Below, in pieces: positions 48,352 through 56,431 of a DNA stretch of 64,000 nt. The stretch lies in the NCBI GenBank assembly GCA_963781675.1, contig CAWAGF010000006.1:310001-374000 (forward strand). Direction: 5' to 3'. The notes below the pieces were generated by a model. The model ran no database searches and was not told the DNA's origin. It was given only the letters and a program-made list of their open reading frames with translations. How positions within the stretch are numbered: position 1 is the stretch's first letter; the number at the start of each line of letters is the position of its first letter. A program made the position numbers and the translations under genes. This DNA is from SCTD01 sp963781675. Lineage in GTDB: Bacteria; Actinomycetota; Actinomycetes; Mycobacteriales; SCTD01.

Positions 48352-48404
48352 CTCCCCAGGCTACGGCGGCAGTCCGGAGCGCGCCCCGCAGCGATCACGC
48401 ACAT

Positions 48405-48466
48405 GATCATCCGTGCCGTGGCGGCGCGACCCGCCGGCGCGTCGCGCCGCCGACGTGCGGATGATC
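48405..48466. repeat. 62-bp palindromic element between the exporter and suf operons
   Basis: Outer arms GATCATCCG (48405-48413) and CGGATGATC (48458-48466) and inner arms GGCGGCGCGAC (48420-48430) and GTCGCGCCGCC (48441-48451) are both perfect inverted repeats, giving a long hairpin. Size and TGATCA-like ends resemble the element at 21990-22053, but the interior differs. It lies in a divergent intergenic region, so it is not a simple terminator. Confidence 0.7.
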
Positions 48467-48517
48467 TCCGTAGACCAGGTGAGGGTGCCCTTCGTGGCGT
48501 GCCTCACCAGGGGCGGG

Positions 48518-48557
48518 TTCGACGCGCGGCAGCATTTACGCGACACTGGCGTTGTGA
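48518..48557 (+). promoter_or_regulatory. suf operon promoter with SufR operator (ACACT-N5-TGTGA)
   Basis: TTCGAC (48518-48523) and GACACT (48542-48547) form a plausible -35/-10 pair 18 bp apart, six nucleotides before the sufR GTG. ACACT-GGCGT-TGTGA at 48543-48557 matches the SufR operator reported for M. tuberculosis as I recall it. The operator covers the -10 and the start codon, so Fe-S-loaded SufR would block its own leaderless transcript. Confidence 0.65.
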
Positions 48558-49201
48558 AAATCGTGGCGGAGCAGTCGGGCACCCGGGAGCGCGTGCGCTC
48601 GCTGCTGCTCGCGCTCGGCCCGTCGACCGCCGCCGTGCTCTCCGAGCGCCTCGGGCTGAGCCCCGCCGCCGTGCGCAAGCACCTCGACGCGCTGCTCGCC
48701 GACGGCACCGTCACGACCCGCGAGCCGCACGTCCTGGGCCTGCGCGGGCGCGGCCGCCCCGCGCGGCTGTACGTCCTCACCGACGCGGGCCACGCCGGCG
48801 GCCCCTCCTCCTACGACGACCTGGCCAGCGGCGCGCTGCGCTTCCTCGCCGAGGCGGGCGGCACCGAGGCCGTCGAGCGGTTCGCCCAGACCCGGGTGGC
48901 CGAGCTCGAGGAGCGCTACTCCGACCGGCTGCGCGACGCCGACGACAAGCCGGCCGCCCTCGCGGAGGCGCTGTCGGCGGACGGCTACGCCGCGACCACC
49001 TCGGCGCACGGCAACGGCGTGCAGCTCTGCCAGCACCACTGCCCGGTCAAGCACGTCGCTGCGGAGTTCCCGCAGCTGTGCGACGCCGAGACGGCTGCCC
49101 TCGGGCGCCTGCTCGACGTGCACGTCCAGAGACTCGCGACCATCGCCCACGGCGACGGCGTGTGCACCACCTTCATCCCGAGCGGGAAGGCTTCACGATG
49201 A
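48554..49201 (+). CDS. sufR: Fe-S cluster-sensing repressor SufR
   Basis: ArsR/DeoR-like winged-helix repressor of the suf operon; 215 residues. The HTH is TAAVLSERLGLSPAAVRKHL with wing LRGRGRPARLYVLTDAG; the C-terminal cluster region has cysteines in VQLCQHHCPVKHVAAEFPQL and CDAE. It represses suf when its [4Fe-4S] cluster is loaded. GTG 48554 lies inside the operator and six nucleotides after a -10-like box, suggesting a leaderless message. Its stop overlaps the sufB ATG (ATGA), so regulator and operon are coupled. Confidence 0.9.
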   Translation: MKIVAEQSGTRERVRSLLLALGPSTAAVLSERLGLSPAAVRKHLDALLADGTVTTREPHVLGLRGRGRPARLYVLTDAGHAGGPSSYDDLASGALRFLAEAGGTEAVERFAQTRVAELEERYSDRLRDADDKPAALAEALSADGYAATTSAHGNGVQLCQHHCPVKHVAAEFPQLCDAETAALGRLLDVHVQRLATIAHGDGVCTTFIPSGKASR

Positions 49202-50616
49202 CCACCACCCCTGAGCAGGCGATCGATGCCCTCGGCCTCGGCGCGTACGAGTTCGGCTGGTCCGACTCGGACGTCGCCGGCTCGACCGCGGTCCGGGGCA
49301 TCAACCCGGGGGTCGTCGAGAACATCTCGGCGCTCAAGAGCGAGCCGCAGTGGATGCTCGACCTGCGCCTCAAGGGCCTCAAGCTGTTCGAGAAGAAGCC
49401 CATGCCCACGTGGGGCTCGGACCTGTCGGGCATCGACTTCGACAACATCAAGTACTTCGTGCGCACCTCGGAGAAGCAGGCCACCAGCTGGGAGGACCTG
49501 CCCGAGGACATCAAGAACACCTACGACAAGCTCGGCATCCCCGAGGCGGAGAAGCAGCGCCTGGTCGCCGGTGTCGCGGCGCAGTACGAGTCCGAGGTCG
49601 TCTACCACTCGATCCGCGAGGACCTCGAGGAGAAGGGCGTCATCTTCGTCGACACCGACACCGCGCTGCGCGAGCACGAGGCGCTGTTCCGGGAGTACTT
49701 CGGCTCGGTGATCCCGGTCGGCGACAACAAGTTCGCCGCGCTCAACACGGCGGTCTGGTCCGGCGGCTCGTTCATCTACGTCCCGCCCGGCGTCAAGGTC
49801 GACATCCCGCTGCAGGCCTACTTCCGCATCAACACCGAGAACATGGGCCAGTTCGAGCGGACGCTGATCATCGCCGACGAGGGCTCCTCGGTGCACTACG
49901 TCGAGGGCTGCACCGCCCCGATCTACTCCAGCGACTCGCTGCACTCCGCCGTCGTCGAGATCATCGTCAAGAAGGACGCGCACGTCCGCTACACGACCAT
50001 CCAGAACTGGTCGAACAACGTCTACAACCTGGTCACCAAGCGGACCGCCGTGCACGAGGGCGGCCGGATGGAGTGGATCGACGGCAACATCGGCTCCAAG
50101 GTCACCATGAAGTACCCGGCCTGCTACCTGCTCGGCGAGCGGGCCGTCGGCGAGACGCTCTCCATCGCCTTCGCCGGCGAGGGCCAGCACCAGGACGCCG
50201 GCGCGAAGATGGTCCACGCGGCCCCCCGCACGACCAGCAACATCGTCAGCAAGTCGGTGGCCCGCGGCGGCGGGCGCACCTCCTACCGCGGTCTGGTCCA
50301 GGTCCAGGAGGGCGCGACCGGCTCCAGGAGCAACGTCGTGTGCGACGCCCTGCTCGTCGACTCGATCAGCCGCAGCGACACCTACCCGTACGTCGACGTG
50401 CGCGAGGACGACGTGTCCCTCGGGCACGAGGCCACGGTCAGCCGTGTCGGCGAGGACCAGCTCTTCTACCTGATGAGCCGCGGCATGTCGGAGCAGGAGG
50501 CGATGGCCATGGTCGTGCGCGGCTTCGTCGAGCCGATCGCCCGCGAGCTGCCGATGGAGTACGCCCTCGAGCTCAACCGCCTCATCGAGCTGCAGATGGA
50601 GGGCTCCGTTGGCTAG
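49198..50616 (+). CDS. sufB: Fe-S cluster assembly scaffold SufB
   Basis: Core scaffold of the SufBCD complex; 472 residues, uninterrupted by an intein (the M. tuberculosis homologue carries one). Conserved segments: NPGVVENISALKSEPQWMLD, GGSFIYVPPGVKVDIPLQAY, VHYVEGCTAPIYSSDSLHSA with its cysteine, and the C-terminal core SNVVCDALLVDSISRSDTYP and VREDDVSLGHEATVSR. ATG 49198 overlaps the sufR stop. The end contains the sufD ribosome-binding site GGAGGG. Cytoplasmic; receives sulfur from SufS/SufU. Confidence 0.97.
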   Translation: MTTTPEQAIDALGLGAYEFGWSDSDVAGSTAVRGINPGVVENISALKSEPQWMLDLRLKGLKLFEKKPMPTWGSDLSGIDFDNIKYFVRTSEKQATSWEDLPEDIKNTYDKLGIPEAEKQRLVAGVAAQYESEVVYHSIREDLEEKGVIFVDTDTALREHEALFREYFGSVIPVGDNKFAALNTAVWSGGSFIYVPPGVKVDIPLQAYFRINTENMGQFERTLIIADEGSSVHYVEGCTAPIYSSDSLHSAVVEIIVKKDAHVRYTTIQNWSNNVYNLVTKRTAVHEGGRMEWIDGNIGSKVTMKYPACYLLGERAVGETLSIAFAGEGQHQDAGAKMVHAAPRTTSNIVSKSVARGGGRTSYRGLVQVQEGATGSRSNVVCDALLVDSISRSDTYPYVDVREDDVSLGHEATVSRVGEDQLFYLMSRGMSEQEAMAMVVRGFVEPIARELPMEYALELNRLIELQMEGSVG

Positions 50617-51832
50617 CAGCTCCATGTCCGACGCGCTCAGCACCGAGCGCGCGGCGCTGAAGGAGACCGGCGGCATCACCGACGGCGCGGTCGCCGTCGG
50701 CGTGAAGCCGTCGACGCCGCGCAGCCCGGCGGACGTACGACCGGAGCGCGTCCGGTCGGCCGACCCCGAGGTGTTCGGCCCGCCGACCGGGCGCGAGGAG
50801 GAGTGGCGCTTCACCCCGCTGGACCGCCTGCGCGTGCTGCTCGACGGCGCGCCGTCGGACGCCCGGCTGGCCGTCGAGAGCGACCTGCCCGCAGGCGTCG
50901 AGCTGGTCGAGGTGCCGAGCTCGGAGCTCGACGTGCCGCTGCCCGTCGACCGGCTCGCCGCGCTCGCGCTGCAGCGCGCCGGCTCCGCGCTCGTGGTCCG
51001 GGTGCCCAAGGCGCTCGAGGCCGACCGCCCCGTGGTGCTGCGCCTGACCGGCACCGGTACCGGCGAGGTCGTCTGGGGCCACGTCGTCCTCGACGTCGCC
51101 GAGCAGGCGCGCGTCACGGTCGTCGTGGAGCACGCCGGCAGCGCCCACTACGCCTCCGTCGTCTCCGTGCTGGTCGGCGACGGCGCCGCGCTGCAGCTCG
51201 TGCAGGTGCAGGACTGGTCCGGCGACAGCGTCCACGGCGCCCACGTCGCGAGCCGTCTCGGCCGCGACGCGCGGCTCGTCTCGACGCAGGTCACCCTCGG
51301 CGGCGACCTGGTGCGGATCAACGAGACGGTCGACTTCACCGCGACCGGCGGCGACGTCGACCTGCGGGGCGTCTCCTTCGCCGACGGCGGCCAGCACCTC
51401 GAGCACCGCCTGCTCGTCGACCACAGCGTGCCGAGCTGCACCAGCAACGTCGTCTACAAGTCGGCGCTGCACGGCGACGAGGCGCACACGGTGTGGGTCG
51501 GCGACGTCCTCATCCGCGCCGCCGCGACCGGGACGCGGACCTACGAGCTGAACCGCAACCTGCTGCTGACGCCCGAGGCGCGCGCGGACTCCGTGCCGAA
51601 CCTCGAGATCGAGACCGGCGAGATCGCCGGTGCCGGTCACGCGTCGGCCACCGGCCGCTTCGACGACGAGCAGCTGTTCTACCTGCAGTCGCGCGGCCTC
51701 CCGACCGACGTCGCGCGCCGCATGGTCGTGCGCGGCTTCTTCGCCGACGTGGTCGAGGACCTCGGCGTGCCGGCGCTCGAGGAGCGCCTCATGGAGACGA
51801 TCGAGTCCGAGCTGGAGAGGGCCTTCGCATGA
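50609..51832 (+). CDS. sufD: Fe-S cluster assembly protein SufD
   Basis: Partner of SufB in the SufBC2D scaffold; 407 residues. EEEWRFTPLDRLRVLLDG, SALVVRVPKALEADRPVVL and the beta-helix core SNVVYKSALHGDEAHTVWVG with LLTPEARADSVPNLEIETGE are characteristic, and the terminal DVARRMVVRGFFADVVEDL matches SufB/D. TTG 50609, overlapping the sufB stop, is 5 nt after GGAGGG; ATG 50624 (MSDALSTE) is the alternative but lies 20 nt from that site. Its stop overlaps the Rieske gene (ATGA). Confidence 0.93.
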   Translation: MASSSMSDALSTERAALKETGGITDGAVAVGVKPSTPRSPADVRPERVRSADPEVFGPPTGREEEWRFTPLDRLRVLLDGAPSDARLAVESDLPAGVELVEVPSSELDVPLPVDRLAALALQRAGSALVVRVPKALEADRPVVLRLTGTGTGEVVWGHVVLDVAEQARVTVVVEHAGSAHYASVVSVLVGDGAALQLVQVQDWSGDSVHGAHVASRLGRDARLVSTQVTLGGDLVRINETVDFTATGGDVDLRGVSFADGGQHLEHRLLVDHSVPSCTSNVVYKSALHGDEAHTVWVGDVLIRAAATGTRTYELNRNLLLTPEARADSVPNLEIETGEIAGAGHASATGRFDDEQLFYLQSRGLPTDVARRMVVRGFFADVVEDLGVPALEERLMETIESELERAFA

Positions 51833-52143
51833 CCGAGCCGCTGCGTGCCGCGTCGCTGTCCGACGTCCCCGACGAGGGCGCCATCCGCGTCGAGCTGGCC
51901 GGCAAGCCGGTCTGCCTCGCGAGGTCCGGCGGGGAGGTGTTCGCGCTCGCGGACGTCTGCTCGCACGCCGACGTCGCCCTGTCCGAGGGGGACGTCGAGG
52001 ACGGCAAGATCGAGTGCTGGCTGCACGGCTCGCTGTTCGACCTGCGGACCGGTGAGCCCTCCGGGCTGCCGGCCATCCGCCCCGTGACCACCTACCCCGT
52101 GACCGTCGAGGGCGACGACGTCCTCGTGCAGATGGAGCCCTAG
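51829..52143 (+). CDS. Rieske-type [2Fe-2S] ferredoxin in the suf operon
   Basis: A 104-residue soluble Rieske protein of the NirD/bphF-like small ferredoxin type. Cluster ligands are C-x-H in DVCSHADVALSEG and C-x2-H in ECWLHGSLFDL, both complete. Placement between sufD and sufC is common in actinobacteria, where it is thought to supply electrons or take part in assembly; the exact role is not known. It overlaps sufD (ATGA) and is directly followed by sufC (TAG then ATG). Confidence 0.9.
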   Translation: MTEPLRAASLSDVPDEGAIRVELAGKPVCLARSGGEVFALADVCSHADVALSEGDVEDGKIECWLHGSLFDLRTGEPSGLPAIRPVTTYPVTVEGDDVLVQMEP

Positions 52144-52965
52144 ATGACCACCCTCGAGATCCGCGGCCTCACCGTGGCGGTGGAGGACACCGAGATCCTC
52201 ACCGGTGTCGACCTCACCATCCGGTCCGGCGAGACCCACGCGATCATGGGCCCGAACGGCTCCGGCAAGTCGACCCTGGCCTACGCCATCGCCGGCCACC
52301 CGAAGTACACCGTCACCGGCGGCACCGTCACCCTCGACGGCGAGGACGTCCTCGCGATGAGCGTCGACGAGCGCGCCCGCGCCGGCGTGTTCCTGGCGAT
52401 GCAGTACCCGGTCGAGGTGCCCGGCGTCTCGGTCTCCAACTTCCTGCGCTCCGCCGCCACCGCCGTGCGCGGCGAGGCCCCGAAGCTGCGGCTCTGGGTC
52501 AAGGAGCAGAAGGAGGCGATGGGCCGGCTCGAGATGGACCCGGCCTTCGCCGAGCGCAACGTCAACGAGGGCTTCTCGGGCGGCGAGAAGAAGCGCCACG
52601 AGATCCTGCAGCTCGAGCTGCTGAAGCCGAAGATCGCCGTCCTGGACGAGACCGACTCCGGCCTGGACGTCGACGCCCTGCGCGTCGTCTCCGAGGGCGT
52701 CAACCGCGTCCGCGAGAGCGGCGACACCGGCGTTCTGCTCATCACGCACTACACGCGGATCCTCAACTACATCAAGCCCGACTTCGTGCACGTCTTCGTC
52801 AAGGGCAGGATCGTCGAGCAGGGCGGCCCGGAGCTGGCCGACGAGCTCGAGAAGAACGGCTACGCCAAGTACGTCGGCGCCGAGGGCGGCGCCCTGCCGG
52901 ACGCCGTCGCCGGTCGCGCGCTGCCGACCGGCCCGGTCGTCCCCGGCGCGGTGACGACCGCATGA
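52144..52965 (+). CDS. sufC: Fe-S cluster assembly ATPase SufC
   Basis: ABC-type ATPase of SufBC2D; 273 residues. Walker A MGPNGSGKSTLAYA (about 36-49), signature FSGGEKKRHEILQL, Walker B IAVLDETDSGLDVDAL and switch His LLITHYTRIL are the SufC forms. The last 20 residues beyond EGGALPD are a lineage-specific tail. ATG 52144 directly follows the Rieske stop. Its TGA overlaps the start of a 16-codon bridging frame that leads to sufS. Confidence 0.96.
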   Translation: MTTLEIRGLTVAVEDTEILTGVDLTIRSGETHAIMGPNGSGKSTLAYAIAGHPKYTVTGGTVTLDGEDVLAMSVDERARAGVFLAMQYPVEVPGVSVSNFLRSAATAVRGEAPKLRLWVKEQKEAMGRLEMDPAFAERNVNEGFSGGEKKRHEILQLELLKPKIAVLDETDSGLDVDALRVVSEGVNRVRESGDTGVLLITHYTRILNYIKPDFVHVFVKGRIVEQGGPELADELEKNGYAKYVGAEGGALPDAVAGRALPTGPVVPGAVTTA

Positions 52966-53012
52966 GCCCCGCAGCGCGCGTGCGCGCACGGCGCCCCGGC
53001 GGTGCGGCGTGA
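52962..53012 (+). other. Bridging mini-ORF between sufC and sufS (16 codons)
   Basis: ATG 52962 overlaps the sufC TGA (ATGA); the frame encodes MSPAARVRARRPGGAA and ends at TGA 53010-53012, overlapping the sufS GTG (GTGA). It spans the only real gap inside the suf operon. The sufS start has no good Shine-Dalgarno, so delivery of ribosomes by this frame would explain its translation. The peptide is strongly basic (four Arg). Confidence 0.5.
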
Positions 53013-54277
53013 CCTCCCTGCTCTCCGCGACGACGTACGACGTCGCTGCGGTGCGCGCGGACTTCCCGGTGCTCTCTCGGCAGGTCGGCGGCCGCCCGCT
53101 GGTCTACCTCGACAACGCGTCCAGCTCGCACAAGCCGCGGCAGGTCCTCGACGCCGAGCGGCAGTTCGTGGAGCAGCACTACAGCAACGTGCACCGCGGC
53201 GTGCACACGCTCTCGCAGGAGGCGACGGACGCCTACGAGGCGTCCCGCGAGCGGGTGGCGCGCTTCCTGCACGCGCCGGACGCGCGCGAGGTCGTGTTCA
53301 CCAAGAACGCCACCGAGGCCTACAACCTGGTCGCCTACTCCTTCGGCAACGCCAAGGCCGGCAGCCGGTTCGCGCTCGGCCCGGGCGACGAGGTCTGCGT
53401 CACCGAGATGGAGCACCACTCCAACCTCGTGCCGTGGCAGATGCTGTGCGAGCGCACCGGCGCGACGCTGCGCTGGATCCCGCTCACGGACGACGGCCGG
53501 CTCGACCTCACCGACCTGGACGCCCTCGTCAACGAGCGCACCAAGGTGCTGGCGTTCGTGCACGTCAGCAACATCCTCGGCACCGCCAACCCGGTCGACG
53601 TGCTCGTCGCCCGCGCGAAGCAGGTCGGCGCGCTGACCCTGCTCGACGGCGCGCAGTCCGCCCCGCACCAGCCGGTGGACGTCGCCGCGCTGGACGTCGA
53701 CTTCTTCGTCCTGACCGGCCACAAGATGCTCGCGCCGTCCGGCGTCGGCGTCCTCTGGGGCCGCCGGGAGCTGCTCGACGCGATGCCCCCGTTCCTCGGC
53801 GGCGGCTCGATGATCGAGGTCGTGCAGATGGGCGGCTCCACCTACGCGCCCTCCCCGGAGCGGTTCGAGGCCGGAACCCCGGTCATCAGCCAGGCGGTCG
53901 CCCTCGCGGCGGCCTGCGACTACCTCGACGAGCTCGGACTGGAGCGCGTGCAGGCGCACGAGCAGCTGCTCACCGCCCGGCTGATCGACGGCATCCACCG
54001 GCTGGACGGCGTGCAGGTCATCGGGCCCGACTCGATGGAGCAGCGCGGCGCCGCCGTCAGCTTCGCCATCGACGGCGTGCACCCGCACGACGTCGGCCAG
54101 TCGTTGGACGAGCTCGGCATCGCGGTCCGCGTCGGCCACCACTGCGCCGCGCCGGTCTGCCGCCGCTACGGCGTGCCGGCCACGACGCGCGCCTCGTCGT
54201 ACCTCTACAACACCGAGGACGAGATCGACGCGCTGCTGGAGGGGATCCAGACCGTCCAGCGGTTCTGGGCAGCATGA
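53009..54277 (+). CDS. sufS: Cysteine desulfurase SufS (group II)
   Basis: PLP enzyme providing sulfur for Fe-S clusters; 422 residues. VYLDNASSSHKPRQVLDA, EMEHHSNLVPWQML, the PLP lysine in LTGHKMLAPSGVGVLWG (about 231) and the active-site cysteine in RVGHHCAAPVCRRYG (about 380) are all present. GTG 53009 is set by the bridging frame overlap and the family N-terminus. Its stop overlaps sufU (ATGA). Group II enzymes need SufU as sulfur acceptor, which follows directly. Confidence 0.96.
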   Translation: MTSLLSATTYDVAAVRADFPVLSRQVGGRPLVYLDNASSSHKPRQVLDAERQFVEQHYSNVHRGVHTLSQEATDAYEASRERVARFLHAPDAREVVFTKNATEAYNLVAYSFGNAKAGSRFALGPGDEVCVTEMEHHSNLVPWQMLCERTGATLRWIPLTDDGRLDLTDLDALVNERTKVLAFVHVSNILGTANPVDVLVARAKQVGALTLLDGAQSAPHQPVDVAALDVDFFVLTGHKMLAPSGVGVLWGRRELLDAMPPFLGGGSMIEVVQMGGSTYAPSPERFEAGTPVISQAVALAAACDYLDELGLERVQAHEQLLTARLIDGIHRLDGVQVIGPDSMEQRGAAVSFAIDGVHPHDVGQSLDELGIAVRVGHHCAAPVCRRYGVPATTRASSYLYNTEDEIDALLEGIQTVQRFWAA

Positions 54278-54723
54278 GCGAGAGCCTCTACCAGGAGATC
54301 ATCCTGGACCACTACCGGAACCCGCACCACAAGGGCCTGCGCGACCCGTACGACGTCGAGGTCCACCACGTGAACCCGACCTGCGGCGACGAGGTCACGC
54401 TGCGCGTGAAGGTGGCGGACGGGACCGTCCAGGACGTCTCGTACGAGGGCCAGGGGTGCTCGATCAGCCAGGCGAGCACCTCGGTCATGACCGACCTCGT
54501 CATCGGCAAGCCGGTCGAGGAGGCGCTGCAGACGAGCGAGGCGTTCCTCGCGCTGATGCAGAGCCGGGGGCAGCTCGAGCCGGACGAGGACGTGCTGGAG
54601 GACGGCGTCGCCTTCGCCGGCGTGAGCCGCTACCCCGCGCGGGTGAAGTGCGCGCTGCTGGGCTGGATGGCATGGAAGGACGCGACCGCACAGGCCGTGA
54701 CCACGACGGAGGAGACGGCATGA
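54274..54723 (+). CDS. sufU: SufU sulfurtransferase/scaffold
   Basis: Zinc-dependent sulfur acceptor of SufS; 149 residues. ESLYQEIILDHYRNPHHKGL, the three cysteines in NPTCGDE, GQGCSISQAST and ARVKCALLGW, and the Asp after TCG are the SufU zinc/cluster ligands. The insertion around VIGKPVEEALQ is standard for the Gram-positive subclass. ATG 54274 overlaps the sufS stop, and its own stop overlaps sufT. Confidence 0.95.
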   Translation: MSESLYQEIILDHYRNPHHKGLRDPYDVEVHHVNPTCGDEVTLRVKVADGTVQDVSYEGQGCSISQASTSVMTDLVIGKPVEEALQTSEAFLALMQSRGQLEPDEDVLEDGVAFAGVSRYPARVKCALLGWMAWKDATAQAVTTTEETA

Positions 54724-55082
54724 GCGAGGACAAGGTCCTGGAGACCCCGACGGCGGCGGACGCCCCCAGGCAGCGGGCCAGCGAGGACGACATCACCGAG
54801 GCGATGAAGGACGTCGTCGACCCCGAGCTCGGCATCAACGTCGTCGACCTCGGGCTGCTCTACGGCAACCAGGTGCACGAGGACAACACGGTCACCCTGG
54901 ACATGACGCTGACGTCGGCGGCCTGCCCGTTGACCGACGTCATCGAGGACCAGACGCGCAGCGCCCTGGCGCCGCTGGTCGACGACGTCCGCATCAACTG
55001 GGTCTGGATGCCGCCGTGGGGCCCGGACAAGATCACCGACGACGGCCGGGACCAGCTGCGCGCCCTGGGGTTCAACGTCTGA
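54720..55082 (+). CDS. sufT: SUF system assembly protein SufT (MIP18/DUF59 family)
   Basis: A 120-residue DUF59 protein thought to help Fe-S maturation of client enzymes. ITEAMKDVVDPELGINVVDL, LDMTLTSAACPLTDVIEDQT and NWVWMPPWGPDKITDDGRDQ match the family, with the conserved cysteine in the middle. Last gene of the suf operon, ATGA overlap with sufU; corresponds in order to Rv1466. It ends 24 bp before the stop of the convergent metalloprotease gene, with no strong terminator seen. Confidence 0.93.
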   Translation: MSEDKVLETPTAADAPRQRASEDDITEAMKDVVDPELGINVVDLGLLYGNQVHEDNTVTLDMTLTSAACPLTDVIEDQTRSALAPLVDDVRINWVWMPPWGPDKITDDGRDQLRALGFNV

Positions 55083-55106
55083 CCCGATCGTCGTGGGCGC
55101 AGCGGA

Positions 55107-56276
55107 CTAGGGGGTCCAGTCGGTCCGCTCGCCGGGCACGAGGCCGAGGTCGGCCTGCGGGCAGTCTCCCGGCTTGCCGGTGCTGGAGGCGTAGAAGTGG
55201 TCCTGCGGCCGCTGCACCTGGAACGGGCTGCTGCCGTCGCCCACCTGGTCGTTGGCCAGCAGGCGGTCCTTGTCGGTGACCTTGCCGTCGTGGTTCACGT
55301 CCAGGTAGCGGCTCATCCGGGTCGCCAGGGCCTCCACGTCCAGGCTGGACACGCACTTGTTCACGCCGGGCGGGTCCGAGTGGTACGCCATGATGTCGTT
55401 GGTCGGCAGGCCGCCCCAGGAGCCCTCCGCGCCGTCGCCGACGTGGCCGACGCTCAGGCAGTGCCCGACCTCGTGCGAGACCAGGTCGAACAGCGAGAAG
55501 AAGTCCTCGAGCGCGCCCTCGCCCGGCGTCGGGTCGATCGCGCCGTTGACGGCGAAGCAGATGTTGCCGCCGGAGCCGCCGCAGTCCTCGTTGTAGATGC
55601 CCTCGCGCGCCTCGTGGTGGCTGTCGAAGCCCGGAAGCGCCTCCCAGGCCGAGATGTCCGCGGCGTTGGGGATCCCGTGGCACAGCCCCTGGCCGCCCCC
55701 GACGCCGAACAGGTCGTCGGCGAAGTCGACCGGGTCGATGCCGATGCCGAGGCCGCCGACGGGGTTGGTCGCCACGACCACGACCTCCGGGTCGACGACC
55801 GGGTACGTCGTGAACTCCCCGCCCTTGCCGGTCGGGTCGAAGTAGTCCACGGACACGTGGAAGTCCATGCCGTCGGCCAGCCAGTCCAGCTTGAGCTTCT
55901 TCGCGATGTGGTCGATGCCGCCCTCCCACATCTCGATCGACTGGCGCATGATCCGCATGTCGCGCTCGGCCGCCGGCGAGATCGGCACCATGATCAGGAC
56001 GTCCACCTGCGGGGAGTCCAGGCCGTTCATGTCGGTGCGCATGTGGTGGCAGACCGGCGTCTTGGTGTTGCGCAGCCAGAAGTCCTCGTTCTCCTCGCCG
56101 TCGGCGAGCAGGTCGCGCATCTCGGCAGCGCAGACCGCCGGCACGTTGCCCTTGCCGAAGTGCGGCGTGGGGGCCTTGGGAGCGGCGGCCTGGGCGGTGC
56201 CCAGCCCGACGAGCGGCAGCACGAGCAGGGCGGCGGTCACCAGCGCCCTGCGACGGCCGTGCGTGGCGTCCTTCAC
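55107..56276 (-). CDS. Secreted metzincin-type zinc metalloprotease
   Basis: A 389-residue exported protease-like protein. Signal peptide about 1-31 (cleavage near AQAAA). The zinc motif HEVGHCLSVGHVGDG fits HExxHxxGxxH-type metzincins with a Gly turn, and IMAYHS provides a Met-turn. Several cysteines (VPAVCAAE, TPVCHHM, EDCGGSGGNICF) suggest disulfides. Near the C-terminus DVNHDGKVTDKD looks like a calcium-binding EF-hand/dockerin-type loop. It is not a clear member of a named peptidase family by eye. Divergent from arcB across 155 bp. Confidence 0.75.
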   Translation of the reverse strand: MKDATHGRRRALVTAALLVLPLVGLGTAQAAAPKAPTPHFGKGNVPAVCAAEMRDLLADGEENEDFWLRNTKTPVCHHMRTDMNGLDSPQVDVLIMVPISPAAERDMRIMRQSIEMWEGGIDHIAKKLKLDWLADGMDFHVSVDYFDPTGKGGEFTTYPVVDPEVVVVATNPVGGLGIGIDPVDFADDLFGVGGGQGLCHGIPNAADISAWEALPGFDSHHEAREGIYNEDCGGSGGNICFAVNGAIDPTPGEGALEDFFSLFDLVSHEVGHCLSVGHVGDGAEGSWGGLPTNDIMAYHSDPPGVNKCVSSLDVEALATRMSRYLDVNHDGKVTDKDRLLANDQVGDGSSPFQVQRPQDHFYASSTGKPGDCPQADLGLVPGERTDWTP

Positions 56277-56431
56277 GGAGGTCCTCTCGGTCCAGGGACC
56301 CGCCCGGGGCCTCGGGGGGAGCGGGTGCGTCCTGGAGCAGTTCGCCGCGCGGCGCCGCTTCCCTGCACCGCCCGCGCAGGTGCTCGACCCCTAGGGTCGT
56401 CCGGACGGCAGCCCGGCGAGAGGTGCACCCC

